Of a DNA stretch of 64,000 nt, positions 1-8,485 are shown piece by piece. The stretch spans positions 1-64,000 of the forward strand of contig JAFAEM010000001.1 in the NCBI GenBank assembly GCA_023424015.1, given 5' to 3'. Position numbers and translations under genes: made by a program. This DNA is from Bacteroidota bacterium. Its GTDB lineage: Bacteria; Bacteroidota; Bacteroidia; Chitinophagales; Chitinophagaceae. Positions within the stretch are counted from its first letter, which is position 1. Every line of letters starts with the position of its first letter. The notes beneath the pieces were generated by a model. It saw only the letters and a list, made by a program, of their open reading frames with translations, was not told where the DNA came from and ran no database searches.

Positions 1-88
1 CGTGGAGTGGTTTGGCAGCTCCGCCTGTACAGCGCTGCCGATGGGTCATTAAATAGCACCTCTAATTCCATCATCCTTAAAAGAGCAT

Positions 89-111
89 GTAAAGTCTATC
101 GACGACTTTAC
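89..111 (-). terminator. Possible terminator after the first VCBS gene
   Basis: A perfect 8-bp inverted repeat (89-96 with 104-111, 7-nt loop) lies about 30 nt downstream of the stop codon of the minus-strand VCBS gene. On the minus strand it is followed by only a short T-run (CTCTTTT), so termination is plausible but weak. The remaining bases 1-88 hold no gene I can support. Confidence 0.35.
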
Positions 112-143
112 TTCATGGCACAAACGATGAGCACGGAGGAAGT

Positions 144-3100
144 CTATTGCATTGATGTAAATCGGATCACTTTCACACTGTCGTTGTTCTTCGCGAGTAT
201 GTAAGTTTTTTGTCCCGCAACATTTAAATCCAGTATCCGTCTCACCTGGCCTTTTATCGCCAACCCGTTAGCAGTCTCCGCCGTGAGTTTTCCTCCGCCG
301 TGATTTATAAGTACAGTACCGAAATCAGCGTCATACCTTCCCATCTGGATATTATTGTCGTAGTAATTACCCACTAAAAGAATATCAGGTAACTTGTCAT
401 TGTTAAGATCTGTTACAATTGCATCACGATATGAACTAAGCTGGGCCTCCCATGGAAGCGCCTGCACAGAAAAATTCATTTTACCATCATTGATCAAAAT
501 GGCATTGGAAAAATACTCCGCACTTAGCACCTGTGCCTCTTTCAATTTCGCAGAACCAAAGATATCAGCAATGGATGCTTTTGCGAAATCCCCCGCATAT
601 AAAAATTTCTTTTTGATAAATGGCACCTGCTTTTGTAATTCATCTTTGTTGACAAAAGTTATTTCCTTACCACCAATATAATATGTTAGTATCTGTTCTT
701 TACGTCCGTTATCATCAAAATCGGCGTAGTACATTCTCACCGGTTCTGTAGCGGAAGCTTTTAACCGACTGTTCAACCCAAGGTTGCCAGCAATAAAATC
801 CATATCATTATCATTGTCGATATCAACCGGTAGCAGGAAATTCCACCAGCCTTTCTCGGAGGCTAAAGTTTTTCTTAAAAATGAACCTTTATCATTAATA
901 AAAGCCTCGATACCTCCCCACTCACAGGTTAAGACAAGGTCAGGATCGCTATCTTTATCAATATCCACCCAGGTCGCGCTCGTGACCATTCCAATCGTAC
1001 TAAGTTCTTTTGCTATTTGCGCGGTAAGATCTGTGAATTTCCCGTTCCCATCATTCTGTAACAAATAAGACCGGGGCGTGGCACCATATTCCCAGGGTAT
1101 AGCCCGTCCACCGATAAACAAATCCAGGAAACCATCCCCATTAAAATCAATAGGCCTGATACAGGAACTCGTTACGAACAAACCCTGGAATGCGTCTTCC
1201 AGCCTCTTAAAATGTGCTTTTCCATCATTAAGATAGAGCCGGGGCAACAGGTGTCGATCGGGCCCATAATATTCATTACCACCACTAGCGACCAGAAGGT
1301 CAACATGACCATCATTATTGACATCAGCAAATACGGCGTCAACATCTTCAAACATACTGTCTCGATCCATTTCAGGTTGCGGCGTGCGTGAAAATTTTCC
1401 GCCGGCCTGTTGCAGATAGACAGCGCTCGTAAAAGTCCTGGAAGAACCGATGAAAAAATCTTCAAGGCCATCCCCATTGATATCTGCAACCGCGAGGGCC
1501 GGCCCCTCCGTCGAAATCATATGCGGGATCAAAGGCTCCCTGTTGAATTCCTTAAATGTATTCTCAATATGCGTATAATTGATATTCGTCGAAACCGTGA
1601 TATCCTCCAACTTTCCCGAACTGCTTTTCCTGAAACCACTTATCACACTATAATCAAATTTTGGAAGTCCGGCAGTGTAGCTGATTGAAATATTTGTCGG
1701 CCCGGGGACTGTGATATGCTGGTAACTGTTGTCAGGCCACACCAGGATACATGAATCTGGTTTAATATTTCCAAGACCGATATGAACAGGCATCAGCATA
1801 CTCGACTGGAAACCGCGTACCGGGAAATTCTCATAAACCCTCATTTCCTCCTTTGCAAACACAATTACTTTGGCACCGATCGCATTGATGTTCTGCTCCG
1901 GGCCTTTGAGTTTGATCTCTATATAGGGTTTGCTTTGCTCATCATTGCTTTTGTTTTCATAGATCAAAACAGGATCATCGATGTTGTTCACTACCACGTC
2001 CAGATCACCATCATTGTCGAGATCCGCATAAATGGCACCGTTTGAATAAGTGGATTTATTGTTGCCGATACTGTCCTTGATGTCATTGAACTTCAGATCG
2101 CCCATGTTTTTATAAAATTTGTTGGGGATCTTGATCTCGGGAAACTTGCTGATCAGGTTCATGCTGCTTTCATCTACGGTAAGGTCTTCCAGCCGGCTCC
2201 GGTTTGAAATGAAGTTTACATAGTCCATGTCGTTAAGGCGCTTGGGAATGCCGTTTGACACAAACAGGTCTTTCAACCCATCATTATCAAAATCAAAAAA
2301 CAAGGACGCCCAACTCCAGTCTGTTGCGTGCACACCCGCATACAGACCCAGTTCGCTGAACATGCCATTGCGCCGGTTATACTGTAATGTATTGCGGGGG
2401 AACTGGTAATTGTAGCCTGCAGCTATTTTATCAAAAAATATATCATATTCATCTTCGCCGTAAGAACGCTTTAAGATGTACGGGTCTTCAGGCAACATAT
2501 CCATGGAGAATATCTCGGGGTAACCGTCGTTATTAATATCGGCGGCATCAACGCCCATCGAGAATTTGCTGGTGTGCATCAGTTGCTGGTTATTCTGATC
2601 TTCAAAAGTCCCGTTGCCCTGGTTTATATACAAATAATCATTCTCGTGAAAGTCGTTACCGATATAAAGATCAGGATGCCCATCCAGGTTAATATCTGAT
2701 ACTACAATACCGAGTCCATAGCCAATCGTAGAACTATTAATGCCGGTTGAGCGTGTCACATCCTGGAAGATCAGATCACCACCGGGTACGGATGGGTTGG
2801 CAGGACCATCATTTCGAAAGATCCTGTCGCCTGAAAGTTGATTATAAGTACCCAGGAAATTACTGCGTCGCGCAAAAGAGCCGTTTTGGTGAACTGCATG
2901 GTTGAGCAGGAACATATCATTATCACCATCCCCGTCATAGTCAAAAAATGTGGCCTGCGTGCTGAAACCCGAGAAGTCAAGACCATATTGCTTAGCTCTG
3001 TCCTCATAGGTGGGGATCCCATCAGCGTTAACCCCTTTACAGATCAGTAACTGGTTCCTGCTATTCAGCACCTCGTAACGGCCCACCTTGCAGATATAGA

Positions 3101-3506
3101 TATCCAGTAACCCGTCATTGTTAATATCGATTACAGATACACCTGTGGACCAGCCATTGTCCTGCGGTATTCCCGCTAGCCTGGTAGCATCGCGGAAGGC
3201 CATATTACCCTGGTTGAGATACAGTTTACTTTCACCCTGGTTAGAAGAGAAAAACAAATCAATCCTGCCATCATTATTAAAATCTCCTGCACCAATACCA
3301 GCCCCGTTATAAAAATACATGTAGTTAAACATGTTGAACCCGGTAGTTGGTTCCAGTTTATTGACAAATTCTATCCCCGTCTTGCCGGGATCGAGCGCTA
3401 CAAACACAGGACTGTTAACATCCGCTTTTGATGCGCATCCATATAGCATGATCACCGCAAACAGCGCAGAAACTAAATAGGTATTATGTTTATATCGAAG
3501 AATCAT
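144..3506 (-). CDS. FG-GAP/VCBS repeat lipoprotein with ASPIC/UnbV domain
   Basis: Predicted surface lipoprotein of 1120 residues. The N-terminus is a hydrophobic signal ending in a lipobox (YGCAS, Cys at about 24). The chain is built of FG-GAP/VCBS-type beta-propeller repeats with many Asp-rich calcium-binding loops (GDFNNDGR, DINNDGLL, DYDGDGDN). It is interrupted at about 540-605 by an ASPIC/UnbV domain (IGAK, RGFQSS, HIGLG, WPD), and a second block of repeats follows to the C-terminus. No catalytic motif is seen; by family it is likely a binding or adhesion protein. It starts 12 nt after the related gene at 3519-6863 and is the last gene seen in the SusC-SusD-VCBS-VCBS unit. Function in glycan or other ligand capture is inferred from position only. 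Confidence 0.9.
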   Translation of the reverse strand: MILRYKHNTYLVSALFAVIMLYGCASKADVNSPVFVALDPGKTGIEFVNKLEPTTGFNMFNYMYFYNGAGIGAGDFNNDGRIDLFFSSNQGESKLYLNQGNMAFRDATRLAGIPQDNGWSTGVSVIDINNDGLLDIYICKVGRYEVLNSRNQLLICKGVNADGIPTYEDRAKQYGLDFSGFSTQATFFDYDGDGDNDMFLLNHAVHQNGSFARRSNFLGTYNQLSGDRIFRNDGPANPSVPGGDLIFQDVTRSTGINSSTIGYGLGIVVSDINLDGHPDLYIGNDFHENDYLYINQGNGTFEDQNNQQLMHTSKFSMGVDAADINNDGYPEIFSMDMLPEDPYILKRSYGEDEYDIFFDKIAAGYNYQFPRNTLQYNRRNGMFSELGLYAGVHATDWSWASLFFDFDNDGLKDLFVSNGIPKRLNDMDYVNFISNRSRLEDLTVDESSMNLISKFPEIKIPNKFYKNMGDLKFNDIKDSIGNNKSTYSNGAIYADLDNDGDLDVVVNNIDDPVLIYENKSNDEQSKPYIEIKLKGPEQNINAIGAKVIVFAKEEMRVYENFPVRGFQSSMLMPVHIGLGNIKPDSCILVWPDNSYQHITVPGPTNISISYTAGLPKFDYSVISGFRKSSSGKLEDITVSTNINYTHIENTFKEFNREPLIPHMISTEGPALAVADINGDGLEDFFIGSSRTFTSAVYLQQAGGKFSRTPQPEMDRDSMFEDVDAVFADVNNDGHVDLLVASGGNEYYGPDRHLLPRLYLNDGKAHFKRLEDAFQGLFVTSSCIRPIDFNGDGFLDLFIGGRAIPWEYGATPRSYLLQNDGNGKFTDLTAQIAKELSTIGMVTSATWVDIDKDSDPDLVLTCEWGGIEAFINDKGSFLRKTLASEKGWWNFLLPVDIDNDNDMDFIAGNLGLNSRLKASATEPVRMYYADFDDNGRKEQILTYYIGGKEITFVNKDELQKQVPFIKKKFLYAGDFAKASIADIFGSAKLKEAQVLSAEYFSNAILINDGKMNFSVQALPWEAQLSSYRDAIVTDLNNDKLPDILLVGNYYDNNIQMGRYDADFGTVLINHGGGKLTAETANGLAIKGQVRRILDLNVAGQKTYILAKNNDSVKVIRFTSMQ

Positions 3507-3518
3507 GGGGTAATCAAA

Positions 3519-6500
3519 CTATTTTTGAAACCGGTATAGCACAGGTTGCATATTATTCCTGGTAAAAAGAATAAAGTCCCGCCCATTCATATTCACCTGC
3601 TTAATATCCCTCACCTCACCACTGATGCTCAAACCCGACTCGGCAGAGCTTAGTCTTTTGAAATTTCCCTTACCATCGTTGATCAGCACATCGCCGCAAC
3701 TTGCGTCAAGGCGGCCAAACTGTGGAGAGAAATTAAAATTATTGCCGCCAACCACCAGGTCGGGTTTCTGATCCTTGTTTACATCCACTACCGCGATAGC
3801 GTGTACACTTGACAGTTGTACCATCAACGGAAGCTTCGCGACCTGAAAATTTCCTTTCCCATCATTCAGTGCAACTATGGATGCACAGAAATTAAATTGC
3901 TTTATCGAAGCACCTTCAATAGCTTGTTTACTGAAAATTTGTTGAATGGATTTACCGGCATAAGCGCTATTCTTTAGATTCTCCTTTTTGAGCGCGGGAA
4001 ATTGTTCTGTCAAATCGCGTTTTGTAAGGACAGGCATATCGCGGCCGTCGACAGTACGGGTTACCACTTCATCGGTCACACCATTCTGGTCGAAATCATA
4101 CAACCACATTTTTACAGGACGGCCAGAATCAGGTCGCAGGTAAAAATTCTCACCGATATTACCCAGCACCAGGTCCTGCTTTCCATCGCCATTAAGATCG
4201 GCAGCCTCAAGTGTTTCCCAGCGTCCATATAAATCGGTCAGGCCCGTATTGCTGACTTCATCAAATGACTTTCCATTGTAAGAAAAAATCCGTGGCGACA
4301 TCCATTTACCTACAACGATCAGTTCTTTATGTGCATCGCCCTGCACATCGGCCCAAACAGCGTCGGTCACCATACCTGCCTGGGAAATGAATTCACCCAT
4401 CACTTTAGTAACATCTGTGAATTCACCTTTCCCGTTATTGAGGTACAGGTAACTAGTCGGCGTCTTTCCATATACAAAAGGCACACTGAGACTGCCCACA
4501 AACAAGTCGAGGTCGCCATCATTGTCAAAGTCGTTTGCCACCGCCACAGAAATATTCATGTCGTTGGGTGGGAAAGCAGATATATCGGCTTCAAATTCAC
4601 CCTTCCCGTTGTTCCTGTAAAGCCTATGCTGCAATTCACCTGATCCGGTACGTGAGGTGTTACCGCCGGATCCAATAAACAGGTCGATATCTTTATCGCC
4701 ATCGCAATCAAAAAATAGTACCGCTACATCCTCAAAGCCTGCAAACTGATCAAATACCTTTTGCTTTTGCAATACAAAGCCGCCGGCTGTTTGAAAATAT
4801 AATTGTCCGGGTTGTCCTTTCGCACCGGCTATATAAATATCTTCCAGGCCGTCGCCATTCACATCGGCCTTCGCAATTTTTGGTCCTTGCCTGGAAAGCA
4901 TTTCGGGCAGGTTTCGCTCATAGTAGAAGTCGAGGTAATCGTCCTCTTTATGTGGGTTAAGGCTATTTTCAACCAGCGAGAATAAAGCAGCGATTTGCTG
5001 AGCCTGGGGTTTTTGAAGTGAACCATTTGCATCGTCCTGCTTCAATTCGTGTACGGTATTCAAGCCTGGTTGTACAAGCCTGGTGTAAGTCCGGTCGGGC
5101 CAGGTTATGATAATAGAGTCAATTTTATCCGCGTTGCCAATGCCAACGATCTGTTTGTAATCCACCGATGATTGAAACCCGCGGCTGGGCCCGATCTCGC
5201 GATGCAAGATCTGGTTGCCCAGGTAAATTTTTATCTGGCTGCCAATGGCAAATGTATTCTGGCCTTTGCCCCGAAGAGAAAAACCAATGTAATTATTCTT
5301 ACTAATCTCCCGGCTGTTGTTCTGGTAAATAAATGCGGTTTCATTCACATTATTGATGACCAGGTCAAGATCACCATCGTTATCAAGATCACCATAGGCA
5401 GCCCCATTTGAAAAAGACGGTTTGGTAAAACCCCAGTTCGTACCCGCATCAGAAAATTTCAAATTGCCTTCATTCTTAAAAGCCTTGTTCAATATCGGCA
5501 CCGAAGGTATTTTTGAGATCACTTCATCAACCTGTTCTTTTTTACCGGTCAATACCATCTTCTGGATGATATCATTGGCAAAAAAATCGATAAAGTCCAG
5601 ATCGGTCACATCACGATACAAACCATTACAAACATAAAGATCAGAGAGTCCATCATTATCAGCATCAAACATTAGGGCGCTCCAGCTCCAGTCGGATGCG
5701 GATACACCGCTGTAGAACGCTGTTTCTGAAAATTTGCCATTACCATTGTTGACCTGCAGCACGTTTTGCATCAACTGGTGATAAAAACCCTGCTTTACCT
5801 TGAAACGATATACATCTATATTATCAAAGGATGATGTTGTTTTGATCCGGTAGTCTTCATCCGGCAACATGTCTGTCGCAAAGATGTCGACATAGCCGTC
5901 ATTATTGATATCCCCCATATCTGCACCCATGGAAGCCAGGCTGGTATGACCCATCCACTCTTCCACTTCGTCGCGGAATGTACCGTCCTTTTGATTGATG
6001 TATAAATAATCACGTTCAAAGAAATCGTTGGACACGTACACATCGGGATAGGAGTCATTGTTTACGTCGCCGACCGTAACGCCCAATCCAAAACTGATCA
6101 GGCTACCGTGCACGCCGGCCTCTTTACTGATATCCGTAAACTTACCATTATCATTCCTGAAAAACCGATCCCCGCCACCTTTCAAAAAATCAGGCACGGG
6201 CCAGTCAGCCGCTTTCAGGTCGCGCTTGTTGGCATAATTGAGCGTATTGACCGGGATAAAACTATTATTGATGATAAAGGCGTCGAGGTCGCCATCGAGA
6301 TCGTAATCGAAGAATGCGGCGTGGGTGGCATACCCGCCTTCGTTGGCAAGGCCATATTCTTCCGCTGATTCCGTAAAACTCACTTCACCACCCGAACCGG
6401 CCTGTGTTCCGTTATTGATATACAGTTTACTTTTCGGCGCCATCCCATCTATATAACCTGCGCTGCAAACATAGATATCGAGCCAGCCATCGTGGTTGAT

Positions 6501-6863
6501 GTCTACCATCACCACGCCTGTATTCCAATCCTGTTTCTCGTCCACACCGGCTTTTTCCGAAATGTCTTCAAACTGCCAATCGCCTTTATTCTTATACAGT
6601 TTATTACTTCCCATGTTGGCCGTGAAAAAGACGTCGGCAAGTCCGTCGTTGTTGATATCCCCAATCGCCACACCACCCCCATTATAGAAGTTGCGATATG
6701 TGAGGACATTAAAATCCTTTGTATCCTGCACCGTGTTGACGAAATCGATACCCGTCTCAGTTTTGAACTCAAACAATGGTTTATTGGAATCTGGTTTGCC
6801 GCATGAAACAAAACAACACAATACGTTCGCCAAAATGCAAGACCAAAAAATATTATACTTCAT
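3519..6863 (-). CDS. FG-GAP/VCBS repeat lipoprotein with ASPIC/UnbV domain (second copy)
   Basis: A 1114-residue paralogue of the neighbouring 1120-residue protein, with the same architecture. It has a signal peptide with lipobox (FVSCGK), FG-GAP/VCBS repeats with DxNxDG calcium loops (GDINNDGLAD, DINHDGWLD, DYDLDGDLD), an ASPIC/UnbV domain at about 540-605 (IGSQ, RGFQSS, VGIGN, WPD), and further repeats. It follows the susD-like gene by 62 bp. That gap contains a 9-bp hairpin ending 13 nt before this start codon, so its expression is probably set separately from susCD. The two copies differ throughout, so this is an old duplication. Its position makes it a candidate accessory lipoprotein of the SusCD complex; this is inference. 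Confidence 0.9.
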   Translation of the reverse strand: MKYNIFWSCILANVLCCFVSCGKPDSNKPLFEFKTETGIDFVNTVQDTKDFNVLTYRNFYNGGGVAIGDINNDGLADVFFTANMGSNKLYKNKGDWQFEDISEKAGVDEKQDWNTGVVMVDINHDGWLDIYVCSAGYIDGMAPKSKLYINNGTQAGSGGEVSFTESAEEYGLANEGGYATHAAFFDYDLDGDLDAFIINNSFIPVNTLNYANKRDLKAADWPVPDFLKGGGDRFFRNDNGKFTDISKEAGVHGSLISFGLGVTVGDVNNDSYPDVYVSNDFFERDYLYINQKDGTFRDEVEEWMGHTSLASMGADMGDINNDGYVDIFATDMLPDEDYRIKTTSSFDNIDVYRFKVKQGFYHQLMQNVLQVNNGNGKFSETAFYSGVSASDWSWSALMFDADNDGLSDLYVCNGLYRDVTDLDFIDFFANDIIQKMVLTGKKEQVDEVISKIPSVPILNKAFKNEGNLKFSDAGTNWGFTKPSFSNGAAYGDLDNDGDLDLVINNVNETAFIYQNNSREISKNNYIGFSLRGKGQNTFAIGSQIKIYLGNQILHREIGPSRGFQSSVDYKQIVGIGNADKIDSIIITWPDRTYTRLVQPGLNTVHELKQDDANGSLQKPQAQQIAALFSLVENSLNPHKEDDYLDFYYERNLPEMLSRQGPKIAKADVNGDGLEDIYIAGAKGQPGQLYFQTAGGFVLQKQKVFDQFAGFEDVAVLFFDCDGDKDIDLFIGSGGNTSRTGSGELQHRLYRNNGKGEFEADISAFPPNDMNISVAVANDFDNDGDLDLFVGSLSVPFVYGKTPTSYLYLNNGKGEFTDVTKVMGEFISQAGMVTDAVWADVQGDAHKELIVVGKWMSPRIFSYNGKSFDEVSNTGLTDLYGRWETLEAADLNGDGKQDLVLGNIGENFYLRPDSGRPVKMWLYDFDQNGVTDEVVTRTVDGRDMPVLTKRDLTEQFPALKKENLKNSAYAGKSIQQIFSKQAIEGASIKQFNFCASIVALNDGKGNFQVAKLPLMVQLSSVHAIAVVDVNKDQKPDLVVGGNNFNFSPQFGRLDASCGDVLINDGKGNFKRLSSAESGLSISGEVRDIKQVNMNGRDFILFTRNNMQPVLYRFQK

Positions 6864-6876
6864 ATTATAAAAAGAA

Positions 6877-6903
6877 AAAAGGTCACCTTTTGAATGACCT
6901 TTT
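6877..6903 (-). terminator. Hairpin with T-rich tail between susD and VCBS genes
   Basis: A perfect 9-bp inverted repeat (6877-6885 with 6895-6903, 9-nt loop) is followed on the minus strand by TTTTTTCTTTTT, the form of an intrinsic terminator. It ends 13 nt before the ATG of the VCBS gene, so it may be a partial terminator, an RNA-processing or stability element, or a translational control hairpin. A hairpin in the same position precedes the VCBS gene at 52767-56042. Confidence 0.6.
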
Positions 6904-6925
6904 AAATATAAATCAAAATACTTGT

Positions 6926-8464
6926 TTAATTCTCGTAACCGGGATTCTGAACAAGGTTTGGATTCACTGCTAACTGGTTACTTGGAATGGGGAACAAAAG
7001 ACTTTTTGGATCGCTGGCACCTTTCTCCTGCCATGGTTGCAGGAATTTACCAAAACGGATCAGGTCATTCCTTCTCCAGCTTTCCCAATACATTTCTCTT
7101 CCACGTTCGTCAAGCAGAGAGTTCAAATCAAGAGTACCTAGTGGAGTAGCGCCTCTTTTTGCGCGCAGGTCGTTGACAATGGTCAGCGCATCACCTGCAT
7201 TGTTATTACGGAGTAATGCCTCTGCCTTCATCAGCAAAATATCAGGATACCGGAACATCACATAGTCATTATCTTTAACACCATTACCGGTTCCATACTT
7301 ATAATCAAAAGGGTATTTGATAACACGGATACCTGTAAACTCAAGGGTATTAGCGTTATCTTCTACTAATTTAACTCCTGGCAAAAAAGTCAGCGGAGTT
7401 CCGTTTCTGTCCTCCAATGGCGCATCTGTTGTCAGGTTATACTGTTGCCCAGCGAGAAAACCTACATTTACCCTGTGGCCGGGATTTGGCAATGAGCCAG
7501 GATAGTTATAGTACACACCACGTCTTTCATCTGTTGCCTGGAATTTATCATAAAAATCAGACAGGGTTGCAAAACCGTTCCATCCGGAAGGACTCATGTT
7601 ATAATGGCTCACCATAAACACAAAGCCCGAGACATCACCGCCGGTACCGTTAGCACCATCAGCATTGAATGTAAAAATTGACTCTTTCGATTTTGCATTA
7701 TTATCCGGAGCAAAGGCATCAAAGAAATTATCGTTAATATCGTAAGCGCCGCTACCAATAATTGCATTGGTTTCATTAAGCACTTCGGTCAACTTTGGAA
7801 AAGTTGGATTTGCCCGGTCCATGTATACGCCGTAGTTGAGATACACTTTTGCCAGTAAGGCACGGGCGGCATTTTTTGTTGCCCTGGTGGGTGCACCACC
7901 GTCTGGCAGGTCAGGAATGACACTGTTCAGCTCACTGATTATAAAATCAGCAGCTTCTGTTCCTTTCAGGGTTACGGGTGCCAGTTTATAGTCGGTGAGG
8001 TTCTCACGAAACGGAACCTGGTCAAATCCATCAAGGACCCAATACATAGACAAAGCGCGGATGAATCTTGCTTCCGCAGCCTGTTGGGCAGTAGGATTGT
8101 ATTGCAATACACTGGATGCAGCAAATTGGGTACTTAGCATCGAAGTAAAGTAACCCACAATCTGATCCTGGTCATTACCCCAGGAATGTGCATGCAGGGC
8201 TTGCCAAACACCATTATCGAACCAGTCCGCGCCTCGGGTAGGTGCAATAGCCTCATCCGAAGTAATTGTTGTAGCCGACCAGATAGGACCATTACCGAGG
8301 AAGGGACCATACAGGGAGTTATAAGCACTAACCAATAACCCCGAAGCCGTGATACTGCTATTATCTACAGATTCCAGTTCACCGGTAAATTTCTCTTCCA
8401 GCTTAGTGCAAGAAAACACGAGAGCTGACAGGAATACCGCGAGGGAAAATCTTATATATTTCAT
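6926..8464 (-). CDS. SusD/RagB-family nutrient-binding lipoprotein
   Basis: A 512-residue SusD-like lipoprotein, the usual family length. It has a signal peptide with lipobox (LVFSCTK), helical TPR-rich body, and C-terminal RagB/SusD signature (YPDILLMKAEALLR at about 410, then LRAKRGATPL and GREMYWESWRRNDLIRFGKF). The chain ends NPGYEN as in the family. SusD proteins cap the extracellular face of the SusC barrel and capture ligand. The gene lies 21 bp after the susC-like gene at 8486-11482, so the two form a pair. The ligand is unknown: no glycoside hydrolase lies in this operon within the window. Confidence 0.95.
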   Translation of the reverse strand: MKYIRFSLAVFLSALVFSCTKLEEKFTGELESVDNSSITASGLLVSAYNSLYGPFLGNGPIWSATTITSDEAIAPTRGADWFDNGVWQALHAHSWGNDQDQIVGYFTSMLSTQFAASSVLQYNPTAQQAAEARFIRALSMYWVLDGFDQVPFRENLTDYKLAPVTLKGTEAADFIISELNSVIPDLPDGGAPTRATKNAARALLAKVYLNYGVYMDRANPTFPKLTEVLNETNAIIGSGAYDINDNFFDAFAPDNNAKSKESIFTFNADGANGTGGDVSGFVFMVSHYNMSPSGWNGFATLSDFYDKFQATDERRGVYYNYPGSLPNPGHRVNVGFLAGQQYNLTTDAPLEDRNGTPLTFLPGVKLVEDNANTLEFTGIRVIKYPFDYKYGTGNGVKDNDYVMFRYPDILLMKAEALLRNNNAGDALTIVNDLRAKRGATPLGTLDLNSLLDERGREMYWESWRRNDLIRFGKFLQPWQEKGASDPKSLLFPIPSNQLAVNPNLVQNPGYEN

Positions 8465-8485
8465 ACAGCCAATAATTTAATTTTT

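Noticed and set aside
1..74. Minus-strand frame starting at 74 and open to the window edge
   Set aside because: Only about 24 codons are visible and composition is not convincing; it could be the start of a next gene but cannot be supported.
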